From Thalassia testudinum (taxonomy: Eukaryota > Streptophyta > Magnoliopsida > Alismatales > Hydrocharitaceae): 64,000 nt of DNA. Location: positions 13,738,501-13,802,500 of the forward strand of contig JAZHRO010000046.1 in NCBI GenBank assembly GCA_037157565.1, read 5' to 3'. The translations under genes were made by a program, and so were the position numbers. Below the pieces are notes generated by a model that saw only the letters and a list, made by a program, of their open reading frames with translations, did not search any database and was not told where the DNA came from. Numbering within the stretch: the first letter of the stretch is position 1; each line of letters starts with the position of its first letter. Of this stretch, positions 32,824 to 45,010 are shown in pieces.

Positions 32824-34580
32824 TTGGCGTCCTCCCTACCTTCTATACTAAACCCACCTCAGCTTGAATTGAAACCATTGCCTAAAAATTTGAAATACGA
32901 ATTCTTAAGACCTAAGAATATGCTTCCTATGATTATTAGTGCTGATTTGACTAAGGAGCAAGAATTGAGGTTGATTAAGGTCCTTAAGAACAATAAGGAG
33001 GCAATTGGTTGGACCATCGACAACCTTAGGAGGATCGAGCCATCTTATTGTAATCACCATATTTTTACGGAAGATGGATCCCACCCTTCTCGCGAAATGC
33101 AAAGGAGACTAAACTCGAATATGCAAGAAGTGGTCAAGAAGGAGATAATCAAGTGGCTCAATGCTAGAATTATATACCCAATCTCACATAGTCCGTGGGT
33201 TAGCCCTGTTCAGATTGTACCCAAGAAGATGGGAATAACTGTTACGACTAACGAGAAAGGGGAAACCTTCACCACTCATTCAGCTTCTGCTTGGAGAGTC
33301 TGTTTTGACTATAGGAAGCTGAACACAGCCACCAAAAAGGACCACTTTCCCTTGCCATTTATCAATCAAATCCTAGAAAGGTTAGCTAGGCAAAAATACT
33401 TTTACTTCCTGGACAGTTATTTGGGATATAACCAAGTCCCTATCCATCCCAAAGACCAGGAAAAGGCAACTTTCACCTGTCCCTACTGAACCTTTGCATT
33501 TCGTAGAATGCCGTTCGGGCTTTCTAATGCACCCGCAACTTTTTAAAGGTGCTTGCTGGCCATTTTTTTTGACATGGTGGGAGATTGTATTGAGGTATTC
33601 ATGGATGATTTCTCCATTTTTGGAGATTCTTTTGAGTCCTGCCTAGCTAACTTGGAATTGATCCTTCAGAGATGCATCAAGACATGGCTAGTCCTTAGCT
33701 AGGAAAAGAGCCACTTTATGACTCAGGAAGGAATTGTCCTAGGTCATGTGGTCACCAATTGGGGTATTGAGGTTGATAAAGCTAAGGTGGATGCTATCTC
33801 TAGACTTCCTCCACCCACATCCATAAAACAGATCCACTCTTTCCTTGGGCATGTGGGTTTTTATAGAAATTCATCAAGGACTTCTCGAAGGTTGCTCGAC
33901 CCTTGAGTAACCTTTTGGACAAAGACACGCCGTTTGAGTTTGATGAATCATGCTGTAAGGCATTTGATTTGTTAAAAACGATAGTCACCTGTGCCCCAGT
34001 GTTGCAACCACTGATCTAGATAGCCCCATTTGAGATTATGGCTGACGCATCTGACTATTCCATCAGGGCTGTCTTGGGTTAGAAGATTAAGAAAAGGCCC
34101 TCTATGATCTACTATGCTAGCAAGACTCTGGACGAGGCCCAGAGGAACTACACTGTTACTGAAAAAGAACTGCTAGCTGTAGTTTTCGCTTTAGAAAAAT
34201 TCAGGGCTTATCTTTTAGGTTCTCGTGTCATCATTTATACCAACCACTTGGCCTTGAAACATCTATTGGCCAAAAAGGATGCCAAGTCCCAGCTTATTCG
34301 CTGGATTCTGTTACTTTAAGAATTTGATCTTGAAATCAGGTATAAAGCTGGGGCACAAAATGTAGTGGCAGATCACCTCTTGAGAATCCTAATTGATTCT
34401 CCTCATTCAGATATCCCTATTTTAGACACTTTTCTAGATGTGACTATCCTTACAATCTCAGGTATTCGAACCCCCTGGTTTGTGGATATTGTCAATTATT
34501 TGGCCATTGGTCAAATTCCCCAGGATTGGACCAAACAACAACGAGATAGACTAGTGTTTGAGGCCAAATATTATTTTTAG
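32824..34580 (+). pseudogene. Athila reverse transcriptase and RNase H, broken
   Basis: RT blocks: [74 protein letters not shown], then a stop at 33489. [12 protein letters not shown] and the catalytic FMDDF (about 33600) follow. A frame change near 33900 leads to RNase [59 protein letters not shown]. More stops occur at 33546, 33703, 34081 and 34318. Confidence 0.9.
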
Positions 34581-34589
34581 GACGATCCC

Positions 34590-35559
34590 GAGCTGTACCG
34601 CATCGGCGCAGACCAGATTATTCATCGATGCATCCTGGAAATTAAGTCCCATAGTATATTTAAGTTCTGCCACACATCTACGTGTGGTGGACACTTTTCC
34701 GGGAAAAAGATGGTAGCAAAAATCTTACACACTCGAGAACATGGCTAAGAGAGATATGATGCCCCTAAACCCAATACTTTCGGTCAAAATTTTTGACATT
34801 TGGGGCATCGACTTCATGGGACCCTTCCCTCCTTCATTTGGACACCAGCATATTCTGGTCGCTGTTGATTATGTGTCCAAATGGATTGAGGCAATCCCCA
34901 CCCAGACCAATGACCATAAGGTGGTCATCAATTTTGTGAAGAAGAATATCTTTAGTTGGTTCGAGATTCCTCGGGCGATTATTAGTGATGGTGGCACACA
35001 TTTTACTCATGCCCAGTTTTGGAATTTACTGGGGAAATATGGGGTGAATGATCGGATTTCCTCACCCTACCGCCCTCAGACGAACGGACAGGCCGAGGTC
35101 TCCAATCGGGAGATTAAAAATAATTTGCAGAAAACTGTAAGGCCTGATAGGAGGGATTGGACTCAAAAGCTAGATATTGCTCTTTGGGCCTACCGTACGA
35201 TGTACAAAACACCTATTGGTATGTCTTCGTTCTGTCTGGTGTTTGGTAAGGCATGTCACTTACCCATAGAGCTAGAACACCAGGCATTTTGGGCCATCAA
35301 GAAATGTTATTTTGACCTAGAGTTGGCCCGGAAGACCAGGAAACTCCAACTATCTGAGTTGGAAGAGATTAGAAATGATGCCTATGAAAATGTTAGAATC
35401 TATAAGGCAAGGACCAAAGCTCTCCATGACCAGACGATTTCACGTAAGAGCTTTGAGCTGAACCAGAAGGTTTGGCTTTTCAATTCTCGACTAAAGCTTT
35501 TCCCCGACAAGCTTAGGTCTAAGTGGGACACCCATTCGTTATTGAGCGGATTTTCCTAA
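34590..35559 (+). pseudogene. Athila integrase, zinc finger partly deleted
   Basis: The catalytic core is well kept: [12 protein letters not shown] (first Asp), [15 protein letters not shown] (second Asp), [16 protein letters not shown] (Glu), then [16 protein letters not shown] and [12 protein letters not shown]. The preceding HHCC finger has lost about 25 residues compared with the intact relative. Sequence runs from CGGHFSGKKM..AKIL almost directly to MAKRDMMPL, so both Cys residues are gone. Confidence 0.9.
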
Positions 35560-37030
35560 TGGGGTTGTCAAAATCTCTGACCCAAAGATGGGTAATTCCT
35601 TCAAGGTCAACAGATAACGTCTCAAACCCTTTGTTGATCATGTGCTCCTTGAAGCCGTCTTAGACAAGGTTGCTCTTCCCTTACCCTAACCACCATGAGC
35701 CGATCATTGCTTCGCTAAAGGCACTAAACTCAGCATATGTAAGGATTGTTCCAAGCTGACTAGAATCTCACGGAACCTAGGTTCCATTCTTCCACTTCTA
35801 CTCTCCAGCATGCTTTCATTTTTAACAATGAGGACATTGCATTAGCTATGCATGGGGGGGTAGATATATCTTATGAAATAATCTTTTTGTTAGTCATAAC
35901 AGTAATTTCCTGTTATACTAAAAAAAAAAGGAATTAGGAGATAACTTAGTCATTAGGAGTTACAAACTTTAGGAATTGATACTTTTTGACCTGAATACTT
36001 AGACTCTTCAGGTCTTCGGGTTTAATTAGCCCGGGTGTCCACTCGAATGTGGACGTAGTCTCGAGTCCTCGCCAATTTAATTCCATCTTTAATCTAGTAA
36101 ATAAATTGGGATGATAAGTACACGACTTATCAACTTGCCCTCCAATTTGAGGGGATTTTAAGTCTAAGCATTTACACACTATTCACACTAACTCACTTTC
36201 CGATGATTTTTACGGAAATCGGGTAGATAATGAACTATCTAGGGTGGTATGGCTATAAGTTATCGTGGGTAACAACCTATTAACCGGTTGTCCAGATCCC
36301 AACCATAAGACTATTCTTTTCATACTACCTTTAGGTAAATCTTAGATCAGGTAAGCCACCTACTTAAAAAGAAAGAAAAAGAAAATGGAGAAAATAAAAA
36401 AATAAAAACCATACTTCACCACACGAATATGGCTGGCAAGTTGCTGTGGGTAACAACCCATTGGTCGGTTGACTAGAGCCCAGCTCACAAAAATGCGTAA
36501 TAATTCCCAAAATACTTAGGGAAGAAGAGAGGAAGTAGAATAAACTGAGGAGATATACATTGGGTTCACCTTTGTGTTGACACCATAAATAAAAGTAGGG
36601 AGAAAGCTACCATTTGAAAAGATAAACCTTTAGGCAAGGTCACCTAGGGTCGTAGAAACCTGAAGTCTGTTTTAACGGTCGCCTAGTGAGACTTTCACTC
36701 TTTTCACTAGATGCTTAGCACTTAGAGTCCTTTTTGAGTCTTGGGTGGGTCGGGTAGCCGTAAAAGGTTATCTCGAAACTCTCAAACTCCAAAAGCCCAA
36801 AAGAAAAAAAATTAGAAAAGAAGAAAAAACACAAAAAATGTATCTTCTTTTTTCAAATAAGGTGAGGGCTTGGGCGGTCTACATTCTAGCAGACACCTGG
36901 GCATTGTCGAGTTTTTGTAACCAAGTCTTGGGTTGAAGTTTTCTAAAGCAACCAACAAATTGTGCCTAAGTGATCAAATACTAATTCTACTTTTATACAT
37001 AGCATTTAGGTTAATTTTGCTAGAGACTAG
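35560..37030 (+). other. 3' untranslated region of nested Athila
   Basis: No env-like ORF found. At 35827-35863 lies the AATGAGGACATTG..GCATGGGGGGG motif also seen in NA1 and the right-hand Athila element. GTGGGTAACAACC..TTG.CCGGTTG occurs twice (about 36266 and 36447) as an imperfect repeat ~180 bp apart. Confidence 0.6.
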
Positions 37031-37050
37031 TAAAAAGTAAGATGGGGGTA
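37031..37050 (+). other. Polypurine tract of nested Athila
   Basis: TAAAAAGTAAGATGGGGGTA abuts the 3' LTR start TGATAAAC. Confidence 0.75.
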
Positions 37051-38868
37051 TGATAAACACACATGAATTCATGATAAAATGCTTATTTATGATAGTTTTT
37101 AGGCTTAGCATTGCATATCATGTTATAAATACTGCATAACATCCATTGCATGGCATTTAGGATAGTTGTATTTTATGTACATTAATTCTTCCATTTTATA
37201 TGGCCAGGAGGTAGTGCGACATCTTTACGGGCTTCGGATGAAGAATTCGATTGTACAGATGAATTCGGAGTGATGATCGCAGTCTGTCAATGCAAAAATC
37301 ACCTCGATCAGAGCTCCGTAGCACCTTCTACAAGAAGAAGATGGATGGCCCAGATGGCTCCACTTGGCGCCATCCCAACCACCCCACCTGAGCCATCGTG
37401 TCCCGAGCCTCGCCTCAAGAAGAGATCCCAGTCGTTGGATCTCAATCCACTGGCTGAGGCATGCGCTCTCACTGCTGAAGGGCGCTCTACATTGCTCAGC
37501 CTCAAGCAGCTCAAGGAAGGATTCACCTCGACCATTGGATCCTCATCCAACGATCAAGGTGCGTGACGGCACCGCTCTCCACTAGACAAAGTGGCCCTTT
37601 GGCCAAACGGTGAAGTGCCCGCTCCTCAAATGAGAGGCACGGGTTCGAGCCGCAATCCATCGCGCCCGCTACAGCACCAACTAAAATAGGGTCGCTCGAT
37701 CTTGATCGAGCGGTTGAGATTCTTCACGCATAATCTGACGCCACCCACCGACGTGAAGGACGCATGCCAAATCGTACGCACGCCATCAGGAGTGTGCAGT
37801 TAAGATGATTGGGACCTGCATCTGCTGTCCAATCCTCGCAATTATGCGAGGCGCACGATTCAAATCAATGAGGCGTGATTTGTGGGTGACTCTCAGCCGT
37901 GCGATTAATGATCCGATGGCTGCCAATGCACGCGCCAGTGGTGCGGAATTCAAACGCGGGCGAGCGCACATTTCCACCTCGTGATCTCAGCCATCCACGC
38001 CCGATCCAATGGTTGATGATCACCGTGCCATATGCCAGCTGCAGTCGTGCTTCCAAGCGCCAGCCAAGGCGCGTGAATGTTACAGCAACACCTTCGACGG
38101 GTCTTTAGTGACGTCTTACATGTCGCTAAAGACCTGTGCATGCAAACCACCTCCATTCCTCCACAATATAAACAACCCTAGATCCCCCATTCCTCTTCAT
38201 CTCTACCTACTCTACTCCTACCTACTCCTAAGCTCTAGTAGCCTACTAAAGCTCCATTAGAGTTTACTCTCAAGCCCCAAAGGCCTCCTATTAGTGTAAT
38301 ATTTCTATTTCCCACCAAATATTCATCCTTCATCCCACCACCTTCATAGGTTTCCTTGGAGCTGTCCTCCCACCTCCATTCTGGTAGAAGATCGCCTCCA
38401 TCTCCTCACCTCCATTCTAGAGCTGCGGTGAAGCATTCCTCTACTTGGCGTCCCCTTGCATCTCACCTCTATCATCTCGCATCTCACCTCCTTCTAAGCT
38501 TCCGCCAGGCTCCATCGTCTCACCAAACAGCCGATTCGGGAGATTTCTTCTCGCCCCTATCTCTTTTATGCTCTCATAGATAATTGTAATAAACATTGGA
38601 GTGATATATCATATTTTTTCCATCTCATTTTGTGAACTTATCTTGCTTGTCTTTTTATTTCAAAAACACAAAAATAACAAAACCTCAAAATACCAAAAAG
38701 AAACAAAATGAAGCATGGCTTTCAAACAAAGTAAATGTTGCATCCCTGTGTTTGACCTGGGACTCCCTTGGAGTTTTAGTTATAAATTGTATTTGATAGA
38801 TGCATTTTGCAAGCTATGACGATGGGTTCTCCAAACCCCGATTTTAATTCACGAAACATGACTCATCA
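37051..38868 (+). repeat. 3' LTR of the nested Athila element
   Basis: 1818 bp, TGATAAACAC...ACTCATCA, followed by target duplication CACAC. TATAAA at 38167-38172. The tRNA-like segment at 37591-37653 is clearer than in the 5' LTR. Confidence 0.9.
37591..37653 (+). other. tRNA-like segment in the 3' LTR
   Basis: GGCCAAACGGTGAAG resembles an RNA polymerase III A box / D arm. CTC-CTCAAAT-GAG can form a small anticodon-like hairpin with the outer pairs GTGCC/GGCAC. GGGTTCGAGCC is a near-consensus B box / T arm. No complete acceptor stem is visible, so it is not a tRNA gene; a SINE-like or tRNA-derived insertion ancestral to the LTR is likely. Confidence 0.55.
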
Positions 38869-39891
38869 CACACCCTCACCTGGTCGAAAATACACAAGAG
38901 TTTACTAGAACTCTTATCCAAGTGTTGTTACCTTGGTTGCTAAAAATAGCAACCAAGAGTAATTCAAATTTTTAGATCCCATTTTGTGGATCTAAAAACC
39001 ACCTCCACCTTATCTTGGCCGACCACCTTGGGGCTCTCTCTAAAGAGTTCTACACCTCTCTAGAGAGCTTCCTTGGGGTCTATTTAAAGACCATTAGATA
39101 GCCACTTGCAGCCCACCTTGGTTCTAAAAACATCCACCCATCACCATAGCCTTTCACCTCCACCTTCATGTGCACCTCCACGTGTTCCACCACCATGGCC
39201 ATCACCACCTCCATGCCAAGTGCCAAGATCAGCTCTTCCTCCTCCCTCCAAGGGCCAGCCTAACCACCATTGGCTGCCCCTCTTTCTTCTCCCTGCCACC
39301 TCCATCTCAAAGGCCATTGGAGATCACCTCCAATGCCCTTCTTTCTACTAGCGTAGATAAGTAGCTTATAGTTCTTCATAGTTTTCTCTGCTTTAATTTT
39401 CTAGTTTCATAGTGTAGCTCTCCTTCCCCTCATTGATACATGTGTAATCTCCCTGTAGATCCACGCATGAATTCATTTTCTACTGGCTAGTTGTTTTGTT
39501 TAAGCATTCTTGTACAAGCTTTCAGCTAGATCTGATTCTGGATTCAATGAAAATCATCTGATTATATATATATGTTTGTTATGAAATCACCATGAGCTTC
39601 TTTGTAAAATCTTTATTATGATAGCAAAGTTGCCTGTTTTAATCTTTGCATCTTTAGCAACAACATATCGTGCATAAATACGTAAATCATTAAAAGTCGG
39701 CATGAGTTTTAGCAAGTAGAGAGAGAGATCAGAATAGAAATTTACATTTCCAAAATGCCTGCCTAAGTTCTACCGGGACTCACCGTCTCGTTAATTTTCG
39801 AATATTTTTGTTTTGATCGGATTTCACACTATACTACGACATAACGACGGTTTTCACATTCGAAAATGCGTAAATCCTATCGAACAATACA

Positions 39892-40422
39892 CACTCCAAA
39901 TCAGACCACAGGATCACAGAGAGTCATACCACACATAGGAAGGTTCTTGATTCAAAACTCCATCTCCACAACACTCAAGAACCTCCCTATAACATACTGG
40001 TGGCCAGTAGCTTGCTCTTTGGTGGCCTGGGCAGCGACTAGGAGAAAAGGCAGTGGTGGTGTGCTGCTCTGGTGCGGCAGCGATGACCTACAGGGCTGCA
40101 GCGGCTTGTTGTTATGATCTACAGGGTAGTAGTGAGCAGTGGCATGCTACATCAGTGCGAGGAGACACTGTGGGAAGCTGCTCAGCTCTAAGTGGTGCTG
40201 TAGAGTGGCGGCGGTGGCTATTGTAGCCCGAAGCGATGCTGCAGCAGTGCATCGGTGGCAGCTACAGTAGCGCGAGGTGACGCTGCGGGAAGTTGCTGCA
40301 GTAGCAGCAGTGATGGACAATGCTGCTGTTGCTGCGGAGGCGGCAGTGGTGGTGGTGGCATCTGATGGTGGTGGGGCTTGAAGGTAGGGTTAGGGTTTAT
40401 TTGGTGGTATCCCCAACCTGGT
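39892..40422 (-). other. Copia 5' leader, GCAGTGGTGG-rich
   Basis: Between the primer site and gag, separated from gag by the LTR-alpha insertion. Dominated by degenerate CAG/GTG/GGC triplets (40010-40370). No ORF with support. Confidence 0.6.
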
Positions 40423-40434
40423 GCTCTGATACCA
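40423..40434 (-). other. Primer binding site of copia (initiator tRNA-Met)
   Basis: The minus strand reads TGGTATCAGAGC directly after the LTR, the standard initiator tRNA-Met primer site of plant copia elements. Confidence 0.95.
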
Positions 40435-40579
40435 AGTTGAAGAAAAGATTCGTTCTTATTATTACCAAGCCATCCCTACAGCTCTTTATATAGAGAGAGA
40501 TGAGGGAAAAATAACAACATAAGTCCATCAAGGAAAATAAAATAACAAATAGCCCCTCAACAAGAAGCTTAACTCAACA
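40435..40579 (-). repeat. 5' LTR of the copia element
   Basis: 145 bp, same ends and TATA box (plus coordinates 40485-40492) as the 19111-19256 copy. Followed by target duplication TATAT (40580-40584). Confidence 0.9.
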
Positions 40580-40584
40580 TATAT

Positions 40585-41514
40585 AGATATGTTTTTAAAT
40601 TAGGTAAAGTTAATGACATTTACACGTTATGATTTACTGTAAATCCTTCTATACAACATAAATTAAGGAATAAATTACAATTGAGGTTTAATTTTATAGT
40701 TTATATAATTACAAGATTAATTTGAATTTTTAAATAATTTAATTAGATTTATTTTTATATTTAACTATTTTATTTACATGGTTAAATAGTTTACATATAA
40801 ATTATACAATGTGCATAGTATTATACATTATAAATATGATAATAAATAAGTTAAAATAGGTTAAACTATAAATGATAAGAATACAGTATAGATTACTTTA
40901 TTAGTTTCTTAAATTAATAATTTACATTAGCTTAACTTAATAATATATTTCATTAACTTAAAGTAATATACATACGTACTACAATATATATAAAAATAAA
41001 TAATATAAATTTATTACCTTACATAATGGATACTATAATTAATATATATATAGATACACATACACACATACATACATAGATTATACATATCTATAAGTTA
41101 TATACTCTAATTATGTTTACAAATAAAATTTATATATATATATACAATATATATATACACTACTATACACTATAACTCAGTATACATATGTGTTATAACT
41201 TAACTACCTATAAATAATATTTATATATAATATATACATGATTTACAAACATATAACTTATTAACTTAAGAATATATGCATATAATTTACATTATATACA
41301 AAGTGGATTTTTAGGCTTTTGAGTTTTTTTATTTTTATTTTGTTTTTGTGTTTTATAAGGAGAAAGAAATAGGAGAGGAAGCTAGGAAGAGGGGAAGAGG
41401 AGTCTTTTTGAGATTATTGTCTTTGAGTTTCTTTATTTCTAACTTGAGAAGTCTAGAACTTCTGTAGGTATGTTCTATATACAAAAGGACTCAAAACCTA
41501 AAACTACCTATATA
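40585..41514. other. AT-rich host DNA with TA microsatellites
   Basis: Very AT-rich, with (TA)n/(CATA)n tracts at 41040-41240. No gene, no recognisable element. Confidence 0.6.
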
Positions 41515-44100
41515 CACATCTCACTCAAGACACATTTTGTTTATTTATTTACACTATTTTTATATTTCTCACCCTATCTTTAGAATAAATGCTGAAAAAT
41601 GGTTGTAATTGATCATAAAATGAAATCAAGCCATAAAATTATCACAAAAATTTTAGAAATGAAGAATTAAAGATGATAAACTTCCAGATGTAAATTGAAA
41701 TCAAAATCAAGTTCAAATCATGCAAATAACATTGAATTGAAGACCAATTTGCATTTCAGCTAGTATAAAATTAACAAAATAACTAATAGCAATTCCATAG
41801 AAGGGTTTACAATCTATACAATTCACATTAGAATCCAAGAACATTACATGAATGCTTCTTACATCAAACTCTATCAATGTTATCTCATAAGATTCAATAA
41901 AACTCAAAACATGTCAAGAGATATTAAGAATTTCATAACAGTTGTGCAGATTATGGTTCTCTTCAATCCATTCCTATTGTCAAAAGATTAGCAGTCTAAA
42001 TTATAATTCAAAACCTTGTCAAGCTAATGCACTATATATGAATTCAATATATATCAAACAACCTCATCATAAATTTCAGATCACGCACAACTTCTATGAA
42101 ATCCATGATTAAAACTCTTCAGGAATCATTCAAAGCAAACAATTGCAGTTATTGCTGAAAAGATCTTAACTCAAAATCATTACTCACGCATTCTTTAAAT
42201 TGGTGTAACATGTTGTGTATACATCTGGAAATGTTTGAAACTTTCTCCGAGCATCAAAAAATTAATATAAATCCTCAAGATATCCAGTTCAACCTGGAAC
42301 TCAAGGTATGGAACCAAGAATTCCAAATAGAACTTAAAAACACTAATAACCAATCTTAATTATTCCAAACATCCATTAAATGTTTTAGAACTCATCAAAA
42401 TTAGATCCACACACCCAAAAGCTCTAGAAACCCTAATCAATCACTCTTTTGTGCTATAGATAGCATAGACGAAGTGGATCAAATTAGACATTGAAATCAT
42501 GTTAAAATCAAACATAGACCTTAGTTTCAATCCCTCAGATGTCGTTCAACTCTTGAATAGCACATTGAAAATCTTTAGAATGGAAAAAGGATATCACCTA
42601 GGTTGTAGGATCTTGAAAGACACTATTCTACGTGCACAAACACTCAAACAAAATATTAGTAATAACAAGAAAGATTTGTACAAAAATCAGACCACAGAAA
42701 TTGACACAAGATATATAGTGGTTCCCCACTCACTTTGGTACTCCACTACCTAAGCCTCCCAAGTTAGGATTTTTAACCCGATTTCCTCAACCCTGAGGGA
42801 ATCAATTTACTAAACGAGGTAATTAACGGGTTACCTCAACCCAAGTACAAGAATGAATTTGTTACAACCCAACAAGCAACAACCTCAATTATAAATAAGA
42901 ATAGGTGTAAGACAAAAGAAATCTTATAACTAAATACCTAAGCCTCTCAACAATAATATAAAATAAATACCAATTTGAGAGCCTAGAAAGGACGTGAATC
43001 GCTTTGTAGATGAGTGAGAAAAACATGTCATTGAGCTTGCAAGAATGTAGAGAGTGAATGGCAAGCTTCTTTCTCTCTTGAAAATATGGTGGAAATTTGA
43101 AATTCAAAGCTCTAAAATTTTCCCTTGTATATTTTGTATTTCTTGTGTACAAACTAAGAGTCCTAGGGTTTATTTATAGAGTTAGGACCTTAGTGGCATG
43201 TCTACTAGACGTTGGAGTTTAAATCCCAACGTTCATATTGCCAAAATTAATTTTCTAGCCATTTAGATTTGAGCCAATGGCTAACCGGTATCGGTACTGA
43301 AGTACAGGTATCGGTACTAGCTGCTTACAGTTTTTCTGTAGCCAGTACACAAGATTCCTGGTGCCGATACTCATCATGGGTACCAGTATTTGTGACTCCC
43401 AGGTTTGAGACTCACTAGGCACTGTGACCTACTTGTATCGGTACTCATCATGGGTACCGGTAGTTGTAAGGTCCAGGTCAGAACTGAGCCATCAAACTGT
43501 GACCATTAGATATTGGTACTCTTTATTAGTGCTGGTACTTGTTATTCACAGTTTGAGACATAGGCTCAAACCTATGGCTTTCATATACTGGTACTGATAA
43601 ATAGTACCAGTACTTGCTTACAAGTACCTATTTTAAGTGTATTAGTAATTAATTTTGTTCTTTGAAAATGATTATAGTATAAATCCAAGTTTATCTCTAT
43701 ATTCTAAGTTGATTCTTTGTTAAGAGGCATACATTCTATAAAATAAAAATCTAATCTAAAAAATCTAAAGGTCGAAGATGATCTTCTCCTCCTTGTCCTC
43801 CTCATCATCATGCCTTTTTACCATAGTTCAATGTTTTCCTAAATCTAAAAAACACTCAATTGCAAACATTAATCTAGAATAATTTTGTTAACACCAAAAC
43901 AAGATGTGGAACAAGATTCCAACATATGTGGGCATTTGCTATAAGCTCGCCAAAATGACTTGGTCATCTAGGAAACTTGCACATCATTGATTAGTATGTA
44001 GGAGTCCTAGGTGAAGCTGTAGTATAGATTAGGTCATCGCAAGAGCCTCAAATCTGTGCATCAGATTTTCATAAGCTTCGCTACCTAGGCAATGAGCAAA
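41515..44100 (+). repeat. Dispersed repeat X, copy 2, with an insertion (repeat Y)
   Basis: 41515-42550 and 43930-44100 align in order with X copy 1 (2700-2963 and 5128-6310). Between them, about 42560-43920 is extra sequence that starts with words shared with repeat Y at 6311-6660 (CCACTACCTAAGCCTC near 42746) and holds the GGTATCGGTAC array. The reading frame at 42889-43152 (minus) has no support. Confidence 0.5.
43285..43625 (+). repeat. Degenerate array of GGTATCGGTACT / GGTACCGGTA words
   Basis: Four to five units of roughly 75 bp. Each has a GTATCGGTACTCATCATGG-like word followed by GTACCGGTAGTTGT-like sequence and a CCAGGTTTGAGAC-like spacer (clear units near 43288, 43360, 43435, 43511, 43585). 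The paired words are near-palindromic. Confidence 0.65.
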
Positions 44101-45010
44101 ATAATATTGATGAAGTAAATTGGGCCTAACTAAATGACTCAATGAAACTCCAATCGGAGTAGTTTAGGTCAATCACACTAAATTCAATTAGGCTTCTAAA
44201 ACCTTAGTTCACATAATTAAATCAGATTAAAAGTGGATTGTACTTCAAATTTTTTGATCGAGCGTTAGAATCAAATCAATATCAATCAGTTAAATCCAAA
44301 TCGAATTCATATCAGAGGAGGGCCTTTGTGAATTAATGGAATGAATGGGAGATCCTCCAAGTGATTGGGCACATCATCAGTAGTCTGAAAGCTAGCTAGC
44401 TTCAAGCCTATTGACGACAATGGCGGAGGGGATGATCAATGGATAAAAACAGTGAATGAGGTGGAAGAATGTGACTTTGAGATGGTGTGGAAGATTAATG
44501 GATTGAAGTGAATAGATGAATTCATCCTCTTTGATTGGAATTGATTAGAGAGGCTGATTTATAGATGGACAATTATTCTAATCTACTCCTAATTCAAAGC
44601 AATCAAACAATGAATTTGAAATATAAACATCTACACTAAGATACTTTAATATAAGAAAGTGATTAAATCTATCTAAAATGTAGTAAATCTACTCTAATAG
44701 ATGAATGGGATCTCAGGGAAACCATGATCAGTGTTCAGTGGTGATGAAGGGAGGGAGAAGGACTCTAATGATAAGAGCTCGCTAGTGAAGCTCTAGATTT
44801 CCCTCAGGTGTTGTGTGACCCTTAACGGTAAGGATCGAAGGTGGGGAAGGAGTGTGCCTTTGTCATAGGTAGTGGAAGAAGAAGGAAGGGAACTGGAGCA
44901 GGAGGAACGACCAACCCAAGAGAAGTAGGAGAAGAGCTAGAAACGGAGCTCAAGCTGCTGAGGTCGTGCTTAAATAGGTTGTGGAGCTTAGGGTGACCGT
45001 CTATGATGGG
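44101..45010. other. Unclassified non-coding DNA
   Basis: No supported gene. 44320-44600 is rich in GAT/GAA words. ATGGG at 45006-45010 is the left target duplication of the solo LTR-beta. Confidence 0.5.

Larger units (their letters stand above)
27073..38868 (+). mobile_element. Athila-type Ty3/gypsy element, complete but decayed
   Basis: LTRs 27073-28859 and 37051-38868, target duplication CACAC (27068-27072, 38869-38873), tRNA-Asp primer site at 28863 and polypurine tract ending at 37050. Gag, protease, RT, RNase H and integrase occur in gypsy order. All are broken by stops and at least three frame changes; the integrase zinc finger is partly deleted. The two LTRs differ visibly, including a ~19-bp difference between TGCA repeats near 27151/37138, so it is not recent. 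Confidence 0.93.
25887..39886 (+). mobile_element. Solo LTR-alpha (copy C), split by an Athila element
   Basis: Starts TGATAGCACAGCAATCA and ends CCTATCGAACA, with target duplication ATACA (25882-25886, 39887-39891). Removing the Athila insertion and its duplicated CACAC leaves about 2199 bp, equal to copy B. Left part 25887-27072, right part 38874-39886. GGACGTCC-like words lie at about 26347-26590 and a TATA-like TATTTAAA at 39081-39088. Confidence 0.9.
19111..40579 (-). mobile_element. Ty1/copia retrotransposon, split by two nested insertions
   Basis: Short LTRs at 19111-19256 and 40435-40579, target duplication TATAT (19106-19110, 40580-40584), and an initiator tRNA-Met primer site. Gene order read from right to left is gag, protease, integrase, RT, RNase H, as in copia. 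The span is 21.5 kb, but removing the inserts at 22211-24412 and 25887-39886 with their duplications leaves about 5.26 kb, a normal copia length. All coding regions carry stops. LTRs differ at about ten positions plus one indel in ~145 bp by eye. Confidence 0.92.

Noticed and set aside
37591..37653. A genuine tRNA gene
   Set aside because: No acceptor stem and only partial arms; it is repeated in both LTRs, so it is part of the element.
42889..43152. 87-codon minus-strand frame
   Set aside because: No motif, AT-rich repeat, no conservation visible.
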